The translations under genes were made by a program, and so were the position numbers. Below the pieces are notes generated by a model. It was not told the origin of the DNA. It saw only the letters and a list, made by a program, of their open reading frames with translations, and did not search any database. DNA of 64,000 nt from Irpex lacteus. Its lineage: Eukaryota > Basidiomycota > Agaricomycetes > Polyporales > Irpicaceae. Location: contig MQVO02000002.1 in the NCBI GenBank assembly GCA_001986395.2, positions 372,001 through 436,000 on the forward strand. The letters are read 5' to 3'. Shown one piece after another: positions 25,282-36,200 of this stretch; position 1 is the stretch's first letter; every line of letters starts with the position of its first letter.

Positions 25282-26441
25282 GTTGAGGATGACAGTACGG
25301 GGTAAAAGAGAGATGGCTTACTACTGGGTCTGCGGCCGCGTTTATGTGCCCACGCGATGGCTGTGGAAGTTCAAGCTCAGCATTCCTATTGGGGAAGGTA
25401 GTGGGCCAGATCTGAGATCTCCATCACTCCCACGGTCCCAAAAGGGCAGTTACCAGTAGCACGGCGGCAACGGACAAAGGCCTCCTTTCATTCGGCATCA
25501 GTCGCCAGGCCGCGGGTGAACAAAAGGGCCTTGGTATCGAAGAACTACGATATTTGACGCACAGGAGCTGTGCCATATCGCAATCAATAACACGCCTTTG
25601 CGGTGCGTGCAGTGCCACGCATACTTACTAGTAGTACCACCACTGGCAGTCACATCCGAGAGGAAATATTGCGACAGCTCCCAGAGCTCCTGTGTGCTCC
25701 GGGGTGCATCCAGCCTCTCTAAAGAGCTGGGAGATACTTATCACATTTTTTCTGATGCACGGTACGGTACAGCTCACTATACTTTCATGCACAGAGCGGA
25801 TGGTCACACGTTCTACAGCGACCATCCGCTTGTGGCGGCCAACACGAATGCATCCTTAAATTTGACCCTATCTCGATTCTTACGCCTCTGCGTGGCACAT
25901 ATTCTGTCTGCTAACCCACCGGTCACTCACAAAGTCTTCGCGCCTCACTGACGTCTGCTTCATCCGCTCTGGGCATAAATATACAGTCGATCATGATACG
26001 ACGATATTAGGTACTCTTGGTGGAGTGCGATATTCTGTGTAGATTGCTTGAGAGAGATACGGAAGGGACTGCCACCGCTCGCACAGTGACCAGTGTCTCT
26101 TCAAGTTGAAACTGCCTCATTCAACCAAAGCCATCATGGCCTGGACCTCCACGCGTAAAACGCTCGCAAACGACGATTTGCAACCTACAGAGGTCCCTTA
26201 CGTCGAGAGCGTACTCACACGCGTACCGCCGCTATCGGCGGGATTATTTGACTGAATCTCATCCTCATCCTCGCAATGCGTCAATCCTATGATAGACAAA
26301 CTTGAACTCTAACGTTCGATACTATTGTAATCAAGCTTGACTAGACGTCCTTAATTAATATGCACTATAATCGATAAGTAAGACAATCGCACCCATAGGT
26401 CTCAGCCAACGCTCGGCAGGTAGCCCTGTCCTCCTGTCAAG
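25282..26441. other. 1.2 kb intergenic region with one tiny open frame
   Basis: Contains the promoter side of the FunK1 gene and the 3' side of the DUF2461 gene. A 39-residue frame from an ATG at 26136 to a TGA at 26253-26255 is the only ATG-led frame that caught my eye. It has no known motif and lacks a CaaX end, so it is not a lipopeptide pheromone precursor. No RNA gene or repeat was seen. Confidence 0.35.
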
Positions 26442-28668
26442 TTACTCCTCATCGTTCCCTTCATCCTCGCCGTCCTCGTCATCCGCACCACCCTCACCAC
26501 CATCTTCATCTTCGTCATCCTCGTCTTCATCGCCTTGAATAGTCATCAAGTCGTTTATACTAATGTACACAAAGATAAGTTGTAAGTAATCGTAAGTGGT
26601 GCTGGTGTCGAAAAACAAACAAAACAACAGAAAGGAAATACAGAAGGACAGAAGAGAGAATTCGAAGACACTCACCAATGCACAAACGGCCGCACGACCT
26701 TCGCGATCCTCCCCAGCTCCTCCTTAAAACCCGGCTCGAGGACTTGTTCGTCTGTAAATCTGCAATGCCGCCACAAGGTATTATAATGAGAAAAGCACGT
26801 TTACTGTCGAGATGGTGACGATGACGTACTTGTGCACGACAGCGAAGGAGCGCAACTTCAACAGGTCGATGTCCCTACAGAACCAGCGTCAGTACATCGT
26901 GGCATCCCGAAACTCCCAGCACTTAGAAGCTTGGAAGCTTAGAGTGACGAGTAAGTACTCACGGATGATTCTTGTCAACCCCCTTCGGCGCAACCTTCAA
27001 CTCATCCCCCATCCCCCACACATTCTGTCTCTCTCCCTACACAGTATCAGCTTCAAATCCTATAGACAAGTCTACAATCACGTACCTTCGGATGCCGCTT
27101 CGCCTCACCAAACAACCCAACAAACTCCCCCGCCGATATGGCACCCCGCAGCCGTCTCGCCGCACGCGGGGAGTGCAGGAGGTTGTTCCGGATGGTGGAG
27201 AGCTCGTTTTTGGCGGGTTGCCAGGAGCCGGCGGCGAGGAGGGATTCGTTGTTCGGTTTTACTGCGTGAAGTGCGTAGGAAGTTAGTTAGGTCAGGTGGG
27301 GAGGATTTGGATGTGTGTAGTGGTGGTGGGTGCTTACTGAGTCTATGATAGTGTTGTGTTACGGTGTGAGTTGTAAACTGGTATCGGGGCACAGGGGTGT
27401 AAATTCTATACTCACACATGATCTGCAAGAGACGAACACAGCCTCGATTAACATCTTTCTATATCACGAATACAGGATATAATGTTCGGTACTCACATCC
27501 CGCGAAGATCCCCTTCCTCCCGCTCCTGGAAAAGCTCGCCGAGAAGCCCGTCTTGTACGGTGTCTTGTCGTTACTGAACCTGACCTATAACATTCCGCTC
27601 ATCATGAGCATTCTCACGCGGTACGAAATCCGAAATTATAGTATGTAGACGAATGAAGAAAGACACGCACATCCCGATAGATCCTATGCATGACGTCCTT
27701 CGGCGGGAGATGCGGGATCTGCTCGTCCGCGTCGACGAGCACGTCCGTAAACGCGTCGATGAAGTCTTTCCATTCTTGTTCTGCTTGCCGGAAGACTGGT
27801 TCTGTGTGTGCCAAATATTCGTATTCAGTCGTGAGTATATGAAAGTGTATTGTAGTGTCGATGAAAGAGAGGGAAAGATGCGAGAGAGGGGGTATAAGGG
27901 GAAGGGAGGGGGGAAGGATAGGGGAGAGGGAGAAGAGTGGTGGATAGGCGTACCATGCAACTTAAACCACTCCCGGTCGTTACACGCCGGATCCTTAAGC
28001 TGCTTGAGGAAGTTGAGCGTGTTGGTAGATATCTGGCCTGGCGGGACTATAAAATGTACACCAGCACCCCGTCAGATGAGTCCAATCCAATAGTGGAATT
28101 GACTCTTGAGTGGTTGGGCTTGGGCTTGGGGATACGTACCTCGACCAGTCTTAGGAGCCTGCACGACGACACCAACCACTTCCTGTCCTTCGTCCAGGTC
28201 CACCTCGTACGCCTCATCCTGATCTTCCTCCTCACGCGTCTTGCGTCGTTTCTTCGGACTCTTATTAGTACTCTCCTTGGTCTTCTTCTTTGGGGATTGC
28301 GAGGAGCGTTTACGTTTCCCGGAAGGTGGTGGTGTGTCGTCGTCGAGGGCATCGCTGTGGAGAGAGTCGAGGTCTGACTCTGGCTCCTCGGCTTCATACG
28401 CATCCTGGTTCTCCTCTTCGTCCTCCTCCTCGCTTACTATGTCTTCCTTGACTGCACGCTTACGCGCAGCACCACTCCCACGTAGTTTTGTATTCTCGCT
28501 CTGCGTGGCCTTGGACTTTGATTTTCGACTTCTACCGGGCCGCACGTCTTCTTTCTCCTCGCTCTCGTCGTCGTCTCTGCCGTCGTCACGGGCCACTTTC
28601 CGAGCTGCCCTGGTGGTCGAACGTGTCTCTGCAGCCTTTAAAGACTTTCTTTTCGCTGTGATACCCAT
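26442..28668 (-). CDS. DUF2461 domain protein with charged nuclear-type tails
   Basis: Function unknown; the DUF2461 (TIGR02453) domain is found in bacteria and fungi. The ATG at 28668 (MGITAKRKSLKAAETRS) is chosen because upstream codons in this frame lack another ATG. The first 170 residues are disordered and alternate acidic and basic blocks (SPKKKTKES, KSPKKRRKTREEE), likely nuclear localisation signals. The domain follows over five or six small exons: LNFLKQLKDPACNDREWF, then FRQAEQEWKDFIDAF, then VRFSNDKTPYKTGF with GRKGIFAG, then the GSWQPAKNELSTIR region. These are the family's landmark motifs. The protein ends in an acidic run of Asp/Glu from 26540 to 26445. Charged tails around the domain suggest a chromatin or nucleolar site, which is inference. 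Confidence 0.8.
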
Positions 28669-29102
28669 CTCTGTCTTACGCTGTGGTCGCCAGTAAGTAA
28701 CGCGAGGAGAGTGTAGTTTGGGTTTGGTTGAAGTGGTTGGGCCTTTCGTAAGCGAGCCCCGCGGCGGCAGCGAGACGCGTCTGAGCAGTACGCGTTGAGT
28801 AATGAACGCGTCGACCAATCAGCGCTCAGTATTCCCCACGCATGTTGTCACCATTAAAAGAGAAACTTGAGCATACGTACTTACTCAAGAATTCGGAGTT
28901 TCTATTCTTCTTTCTTATTACTAGTTCCCAAACTGTTTCAGAGACAATCCAAGCCATGATATTCTTTTTCTTTTGTTACGTATCACAGGTATGCGAAGCA
29001 AGATGGATGCTAGGAACTGACTATTACTAGTAGCAGTATCCAAGAACTTGAATAGGAAAGAAATTAACGCAGGATGAGTAGTGCTACACCTCCTCGCGCA
29101 TT
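28669..29102. promoter_or_regulatory. Promoter of the DUF2461 gene and 3' UTR of the polygalacturonase gene
   Basis: Both neighbours are read leftward. Nothing else is visible apart from a T-rich stretch around 28900-28980. Confidence 0.4.
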
Positions 29103-30894
29103 TTACTGGCTGAAGTTCTTGATACCGCTGTAGTTGATCTTGCCGGCCTTTCCGCCGGAGACGGACAGAGCAGACCAGTCCCAGGTACCTACATGAAGCG
29201 TTGTATATCAGCAACTTTGTGGATCTGAGGGAAGAGATGGGATGTGTACTACTAACCTGAGCAACCGCTACCGCAGTTGACGGCAACACGAGTAGCATCG
29301 CTGGCTACGGAGATGCTGTTCTTTGATCCAGTGAAGTTGATGCCCTATTCAGGAGAAACAACGCATTAGCCATGTTTATTTTCCAGCGTAGAACGCAGAA
29401 AGGATACGTACCGACATCTTGACACCATTGCCAGGTGTACCGAGGGTAGAGGGGTAGCTCTGGTCGATGATGACGCCAAACTTGCGGATACCGCTGGCGG
29501 TGTTGCCAGAGTAGGTGACACCAGAGACGGACGCGCCGGTAGCATCGGACTTCGTCTTGATGCGCAGAGCTTGGTCGCTGGAGGTGAGAACCCAGGTCAG
29601 TCAAAAGTACGTATATAATGTTAGCTGAGAGAGACGTACTTGTTGACGATGGTGTTCCCGGTGATAGTCACGCCAGAGACGGTGGCGCCAGTTGAGATGG
29701 AACCGATAGAGATACCGTGTCCACCGGAGCAGGTGTTGCGCTGGAAGACGATGTTCTTGCCCTTGTTGATGGCGATGCAGTCGTCCTGGTTGTAGATGGT
29801 GCTAACATGAGAGAGAAAAGTAAGTGGGCTATCGTGAAGGCAGACCGAATAGGTTGTTACCTGTCCTCGATGGTGAGATCGTTGGTGCTGACGTCGAAAC
29901 CATCGGTGTTGTGGCCAGCAGCCTTGCTACCGCTCTTCGAGTTGGGCTTGTCGCCAGCAGCTGCAAGGGAGGAGGCGGATGTGGGTTAGGATTCATATGG
30001 ACGCTTCACGTTCACGTACAGTCATCGATAGTCAGCTTGGACATAGTGAGCTGAGCGGGGTTGGACACGCTGTATACGTGCGCGGGGGAGTTGAGAACTT
30101 TGAGGTTCTGGAAAGATCACGACAAATGTTGCTTAGTCTCACGCGACGTTCGAGCAGCGATGTTGATGGCTTACGGTGAAGGTTCCGGAGACCTTGATCC
30201 TGGAGGTGGAGAACTCAAGATAAGTCGTTTTTCTCAGCCCGTTAGGAATTTAACCTACTTCATCATGGGGTGAGGCTTAGTAACGCCACCATTTCCACCT
30301 TGACCGTCCTATTGCTCGACAGTTAGCGTCGTTAACCTACAGAACTTGTAGGAGTCATGCCTACCCAGTACCACTCGCCCTGGCCGTTGAAGGTGTGGCC
30401 ACCGCCGTTGACTGTTTTCGCACAAAACCAAGGTTCAGCAATAAATCAAAAGCAAAGAAATCGTGGATCGTACAGTTGATGTTTGAGCCACTAAACGCGT
30501 ACTAATAGTCAGAAATCATCGACGGATGCTGGAAGAGGAGAGTAAACTGACCTAATCTGGAAGAGAGGGCCGGCCCAGTTCTTGGTGCCGAAAGTAATAT
30601 CACCCTCTGTTACCGTATCAATCAGTGACGCGTTCCGAACGCATATGTACTCATGGACGTACTCAAAGTGACCTGGGCTCCAGACTGGAGGTCGAGCTCA
30701 AAGGTCTTGCCAGCGGGAACAGTGAAGCCGTTAATAACGACAGTCGTGCACTTGACAGCGCTGGCGACATCATCCAGAGAGGAGATGGTACCCGTGCAGC
30801 TGCTGGCGCGTGCGTCGAGGGTGGTGTTGCTAGCAATTGGAGTAGCGGAGACAGAAAGAGTGAGAGCGAGAAGGAGGGAAGCGAATGTAAGCAT
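29103..30894 (-). CDS. Secreted endo-polygalacturonase (GH28)
   Basis: Hydrolyses alpha-1,4 bonds in polygalacturonan (pectin) outside the cell. The ATG at 30894 begins a signal peptide ([21 protein letters not shown]); TAA is at 29103-29105. Around nine short introns break up the parallel beta-helix. The GH28 catalytic motifs are intact: NTDGFD, DDCIAIN (QDD), GGHGISIGS and RIKTK. The C terminus carries a conserved Cys pair ([10 protein letters not shown]). About 365 residues in total, the normal size. A TATA box lies about 100 bases upstream. The set of motifs fits an endo-acting enzyme rather than an exo- or rhamno-galacturonase, consistent with growth on plant material. Confidence 0.92.
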
Positions 30895-30992
30895 GGTGGA
30901 TGCGAAACAAGTTGGAACGAGTGTACAGTCGAAGGAGTCAGCTCTACAGAGGTTCCTGCAGATGAAGAACCTTGAGAGGGGCTTCAGCTGGT

Positions 30993-31001
30993 ACTTATAT
31001 A
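30993..31001 (-). promoter_or_regulatory. TATA box of the polygalacturonase gene
   Basis: Reads TATATAAGT on the reverse strand, about 100 bases before the ATG at 30894. It is well placed for a strongly inducible secreted-enzyme gene. Confidence 0.6.
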
Positions 31002-31912
31002 CCCGCGGTGACCCACGTTTGTCAACAGGACGCGGAGAGGACGCATGTGACGAGGTTCCTGGTCGAATAATCTGCAGCTGTCGGTGAGAGCCCAGCCAGA
31101 ACCTGCGGCAGCGGTATGTCTTTACCAACCTGGTTACTACTGTACCTAGGTGCGTCAATTCGAGGATATGCCTATAATTATTCCGTCCCGGCCCGCCAGG
31201 GAATCCTACATCAATACAAACGGGTTAAGAAGCGGGCCTGTCGAATAGTCGTACTCTATTGTATCGACGCTGCCAAGCACACGTCAGTTTAGAAGATGTG
31301 CGGATTTTGAGGCTTAAACACACCGTCCCACATAATCAGCACCCGCGGTGGAGACGAGCACCATTTTGCCCATGTGCCAACTATTGCTGGATAAACAGAA
31401 CATGGGACTCCGCATCGGTCAGAGCACCATCCAGAGCCGGAGGACACGTCAAGCTCGTTGTTACAACCGAAAAAAAGGCCCCGATCGCCTGCTAACTCCT
31501 AGCGACGCGTGGTTCACGATGACTGTGTGTTACCTTCTCAATTTCGGGTGGATGGGAGATTTATCCGTTAACGGAGGACTATACCGTGTGACTAAGAGGA
31601 AAGGGCAGTTAATATACCTGCGCGTCCATGAATAAATTAATAAGCGGTAATCGGTGGCAAGCAGAAGGCAAAATGATACTCGCTCATACAGAATCTCACG
31701 CGGCTGCACTGTTTCTCTACAGTATCCAAGTCATGTAAGCCGTATTGCGTTCGCCTATATTTCGGTATTTGGAGGAGTGGGGGTAGGTCAGGATGAAGCT
31801 GCTCTGTGTTCGTCCGCGGTCCGCTCGCGACCAAGGCCCGCTCCAGATACTCCGTACCTTGTGCATCACACTGATCATCAGTGCCTACAGCAAAGTCCAC
31901 TCGCCAATTGGC
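31002..31912. other. Intergenic region upstream of the polygalacturonase gene
   Basis: Distal promoter of the polygalacturonase gene up to the MITE-like element. No gene or RNA was recognised. Confidence 0.4.
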
Positions 31913-31944
31913 ACTACTATGGGGTGACGGGTTTTGCAAACGCG
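31913..31944. repeat. Left terminal inverted repeat
   Basis: 32 bases, exact reverse complement of 32565-32596. Confidence 0.85.
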
Positions 31945-32564
31945 TTTGCAAAGTAGCGGCCGCGAACCGTGTAATTCGCCGTACACTTAGTCGATAGACG
32001 TGATTTTTGCATTCATCGATAGCCTAGAATTTCTTCTACAATTACCGGAGGACCTGGTATCCCAAAAGTGATAAGGGCGTTGAGAGGAACGTTTCCGGCG
32101 ACGAAAGTAGAGGTTTTGCAAAACCTGTCGCTGTTCTCGTCACAGATTGATGTCTGATGGTAACGAAAGTCACAGCGCTTCAGTGCTGTATGAAGCTGTC
32201 TGTGACGACGGGTAACGTCACTCTCATCCTCCGTTGGTCACGCATATGAAAGACTCTCGTTCATACATCCCCACAGCGATGCAATTTATTTTGTTTGAGT
32301 ATGCATATGCAACGCTAAAAACACTGCAGTCTACCTCTGAGAGTCTTAGGACGACCGCCCTATAAGATCTCTCGGATCTCTCCAGATCCTCTCTCACTTC
32401 AACCTGCAAAATCTACCGGTAGTAGTCGGCTGGACGTAGAACAACACTAATATCTATAAAAACTAGACCGAAATAGACGTAAGAGCCATCTCTTTGTATG
32501 GCGCATCATACCGGTGCGGAAGAGCTCATGTCGTAAATACAGGACAGCGATTTGCAAACTCTGT

Positions 32565-32596
32565 CGCGTTTGCAAAACCCGTCACCCCATAGTAGT
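32565..32596. repeat. Right terminal inverted repeat
   Basis: 32 bases, exact reverse complement of 31913-31944. Confidence 0.85.
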
Positions 32597-33247
32597 ATTA
32601 CTGTCAAGTTTCCGACTTGGCGGTCAGTAGCAACCAGCGACGTCGTGTTGCGCCCTATGTCCGACCAGTCGCAGCTCTGCAGTCTCGGGCACCTCGGCAC
32701 ACGGTTCTTGGTGGTCTAGGGCATGTGCAACAAGGTGTAGCTCGATATCTTTTCCTCTTCAGGTTCTACCAGAAGGTGTGGTGATAGTGTTGTGATGGGA
32801 CGGTATATAAGCGTTCGGCAGAAGTCAAGGAACCATGATGGAGATGATTGTCCCGCCGGTAACTACCGCGGCACACGCCACAAAGCAGGGTGTTACCTCT
32901 TTCATCCCTGCTGCCTGCTGATGCACCATGACATACTACTGGCGCCAAAGTTCCGTTCACTTCATTCCAAGTCATGAGAGCAGGATTGATTGGCAATACT
33001 ATTGTACGTTCTACTAGCAAAAACACGAGGTGGAATAACAAGTTGAAATGTCAGGGAAAACATCAATGCTACAGCGAGAATACGAGACTGTGGCCGTGAA
33101 ACGAGCATGTGCGGAGCGGGTCCAATTATCTAATCGACGGGAGCTATGCGAATATAGGTAGCGAGAGTCATAAGGGTAAAGGCATGAGAGGAAGAGAGTA
33201 CATCAGAAAGTCGTGAGGTGGTCTTCTACAACATCACATTGGGCGAT
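32597..33247. other. Intergenic region with a TATA box followed by a tiny open frame
   Basis: A GGTATATAAG box at 32802-32811 (+) is followed 24 bases later by an ATG at 32835 that opens a 28-codon frame. The remainder is the 3' UTR side of the PDR transporter. No known family is visible, so I do not call a gene. Confidence 0.3.
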
Positions 33248-36200
33248 CTATGACTTATTGTTGCGGTTTTTGCGCGCCTCTATGCGCCTCTTGATGGAGC
33301 CAATAACGCTTCCCTCGCGGAAGCGGAAAATATACGAAAGTAAAAAGATACCACAGATCTAGGCGTATGGCGAACGGCTTAGTTAGCACGCCGAAGATAG
33401 AAAGATAGCGAATGATGAGCCAACTCACATTAATCGCAATGAACCCAATGAAAATACCAATATTCCTCCAGCGATGCGAATATTGGATGCTAAAGCTGTT
33501 CAACAAGAACTCGTTCGTCGTGCGGAATGGGCAGTATGCACACTGGTCCGTGGCGTCGCCGTCGAGGATGTATCCACCCGCGACATTGACAAATGGTTGC
33601 AGGTACGCCGAGCAGCTTTGACCAGACGGGGGCGTGAGCTTCACATACTCGATGGCCGCACAGTTAATCTCCTGGTTTCCGACAGCAGCGCCGAGGAGAC
33701 CTTCGATGAGGTACGAGTAGGGCGAGACGTGGTACATCCACTTCCACCATCCCAGGTGACGGAATGGTTGCAGGACACCGTTGCTGAATAAAGACCGTAC
33801 TCGTCAGCAAGACTTGTCACACATCGATAAGGTGGACGGGTGCACTTACAACACAAGCACAAATGAGAACAAGAAACTGAACAAGAGTGCCGCGATCTGC
33901 GTGTTTGGTGCCATCGACGCGATAGCCTGTCCGACTGTCGTATAGTACAACGGGAACAGTACGCCTTGCACGAGGTACACATATCCAGCACGCGGTGCCG
34001 TATTCTCGAAGCCGACGGTCCAATACCAGCACAAGAAGAAGAGAGACGAGCCAAAGATGTTCCATGGGACTTCGCTGAGAACCTGGGACGTGAGAAGCGC
34101 CGTCCAGCTGTACATCCGGCTTGGGCGTTCACGAACTTCGTAGAGGTCGCGCAGAGCAATGAAAGGAACCTGTAGCTGTTGAGCGAGCGGGACTGAGAGA
34201 ATCGTGGCCATGAAGATCGACTGTGTGTAAACAAGGTGAGTGACGTGTACAGCAGAAAAACGAAAGCTTAGACACGCACGAAAAGCTTGTTCTGAGTACC
34301 CTGCATCGAATCCTTGGCCTTGAAGAACGTGAAGCCGATGAAAATACCGGCAACGATGTTCAGCGCCACCTTTGACATAATGTACGTCGGGTCACGCCAC
34401 GAACTCTGCATGTTTCTCTCTGTGAGCGTCCTGACCTGGTAGAACCATGACGTCGCGTATTTCCTGTCGAGTGTCGTGCCCACGGGTGGCTTCTTCCGAC
34501 CTTCAGCGTGAATCAACTCGATCTCGTCCTGTACGGCCGCGGCCTCAGGAGTTCCCTTCCAGATCTCGTGCCAGTCCCGATCAGCAGTGGCAGTCGCCCC
34601 AGCACCGATAACCTGCAAGATGTACTCCGCCCTGAACACATTCACACACTCTATCAGTAAAGGCACCCTCGACCAAGGTCAAAGAGAATGACGCACGGGT
34701 TCTCCTCAGGCTTACACTTCCTCGCCCCGTTCCTCTCAAAGTACTCAATCATCGTACTCGAGTTATACCCCAAATCACCAAAGTACACCGTCTGCCCGCC
34801 AACCTTCAAAAGCAACAACCGATCGAAAACCTGGAACAGCTCTCCACTCGGCTGATGGATCGTGCACAAGATCGCCTGGCCCGCCTTGTCCGCGAGTTCA
34901 CGGAGGAAAGCCACGATGGCCCACGCGCTCTGCGAGTCCAATCCAGACGTCGGCTCGTCGAGGAAGAGCAAAAGACGGGGTTTCGCGACCAGTTCGACGG
35001 CGATCGTCGTGCGTTTGCGCATCTCGACGTTGAGGGTACCGACAATGGCGTCCGCGTAGGCTTCTAGGCCGCACATCTCGAGACACTTTTCGACGTATTC
35101 TTCCTTTTCTTCGATCGGGACAGTGGGAGGTTGACGCATCCTAGCAGAGAACAGAAGAGCTTCCCGGACCGTTTGAGCTGGCGAATGAGTATCTTGTTGT
35201 TGGCAGTATCCACTATAGCCGGGAATGCACAAGTTAATATGCAGCATATAGAAGTAAGCACAAAAGGGAGGACGTACGTCTGAGCACCAAAATCATTCGG
35301 CAACGCATGCCCGTTAACGAACCGGTCGCCCCGCACAACGCCCATATTCGTCCTCTCCGCAAGCACGTTTAATAACGTCGTCTTTCCCGCGCCCGACTCA
35401 CCCATCAACGCCGTCAACTTTCCAGGCGCGACAAAGCCCGAGACGTCGTCCAACAACTTGCGATGGCTACCGTCAGACAGCGGGACAACGTACTCGAGGT
35501 GCTGCCACGAGAACACATCCGTCATCGCCGGTGCCGTGCGTGAGTCGACTTTCATATGCGTGTCTTTCCCTGCGGCCGGGGTGTCGTCCGCAGCGACGGA
35601 CGGCGCTGCCGTGTGGTCTCCGCTGCGATTGCCCTTTTCGGGATCCGCGTTGTTTTCCTCACGAAGAACTTTCGCCTCCTGCAGCTGCGCTGCCTTCGAA
35701 CCGCGTTTGAACCAGGTGACAGTGGCCGTATGCAACGAACGCGTGTTGAGTTCCGTGAGGAGCCAGTAGGCCCCGATAAACGCGAACCCAAAGGCGCATA
35801 CAATCCCAAAGTTCTAGCAATCTCAGTCAATATAAAGGAAGCTTTTTCGCTCAATATAACGGCTTACCCGCCACAGATGGTTATACGTATATCCATACGA
35901 CAACTGCGCATATAACGCACCACTGACCGTGCTCTGCCCCGGCAAACTCCCCACGCTCGTACACACCTGGTTCTCAATCGAGATCTTCCCGTCGTATCCA
36001 GGCCCCTGCGGGATGAGCGTCGCGCACTCGGCGTGCACGGTGTGCATCTCGTTTACCATGAGCGCTTCGAAGCCGTACTTAAGAGGCTGTGGGGGACATC
36101 GTACGTTATTTTGTTGTGTATAGGAAGAGGGGAGGAGAGGGTGGATGGACGTACGTTGATATATGTGATCCATTTCAACGCCCCGATCATGCTGGGCTGG

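Larger units (their letters stand above)
31913..32596. mobile_element. MITE-like non-autonomous DNA transposon, 684 bases
   Basis: The two ends are perfect 32-base inverted repeats (31913-31944 and 32565-32596). The outer part of the left one reads ACTACTATGGGGTGACGG. A TA dinucleotide lies symmetrically near each outer end, so a TA target duplication (Tc1/mariner-like) is possible but cannot be told apart from the repeat itself. The palindromic octamer TTTGCAAA occurs twice near each end (31933, 31945, 32551, 32569) and once inside (32115), as transposase-binding subterminal repeats often do. No coding sequence for a transposase is visible, so movement would need an enzyme from elsewhere. 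Confidence 0.75.

Noticed and set aside
33255..33430. Apparent C terminus of the PDR transporter ending in [10 protein letters not shown]
   Set aside because: It comes from reading through an intron. The spliced exon gives the typical PDR ending and the TAG at 33248-33250.
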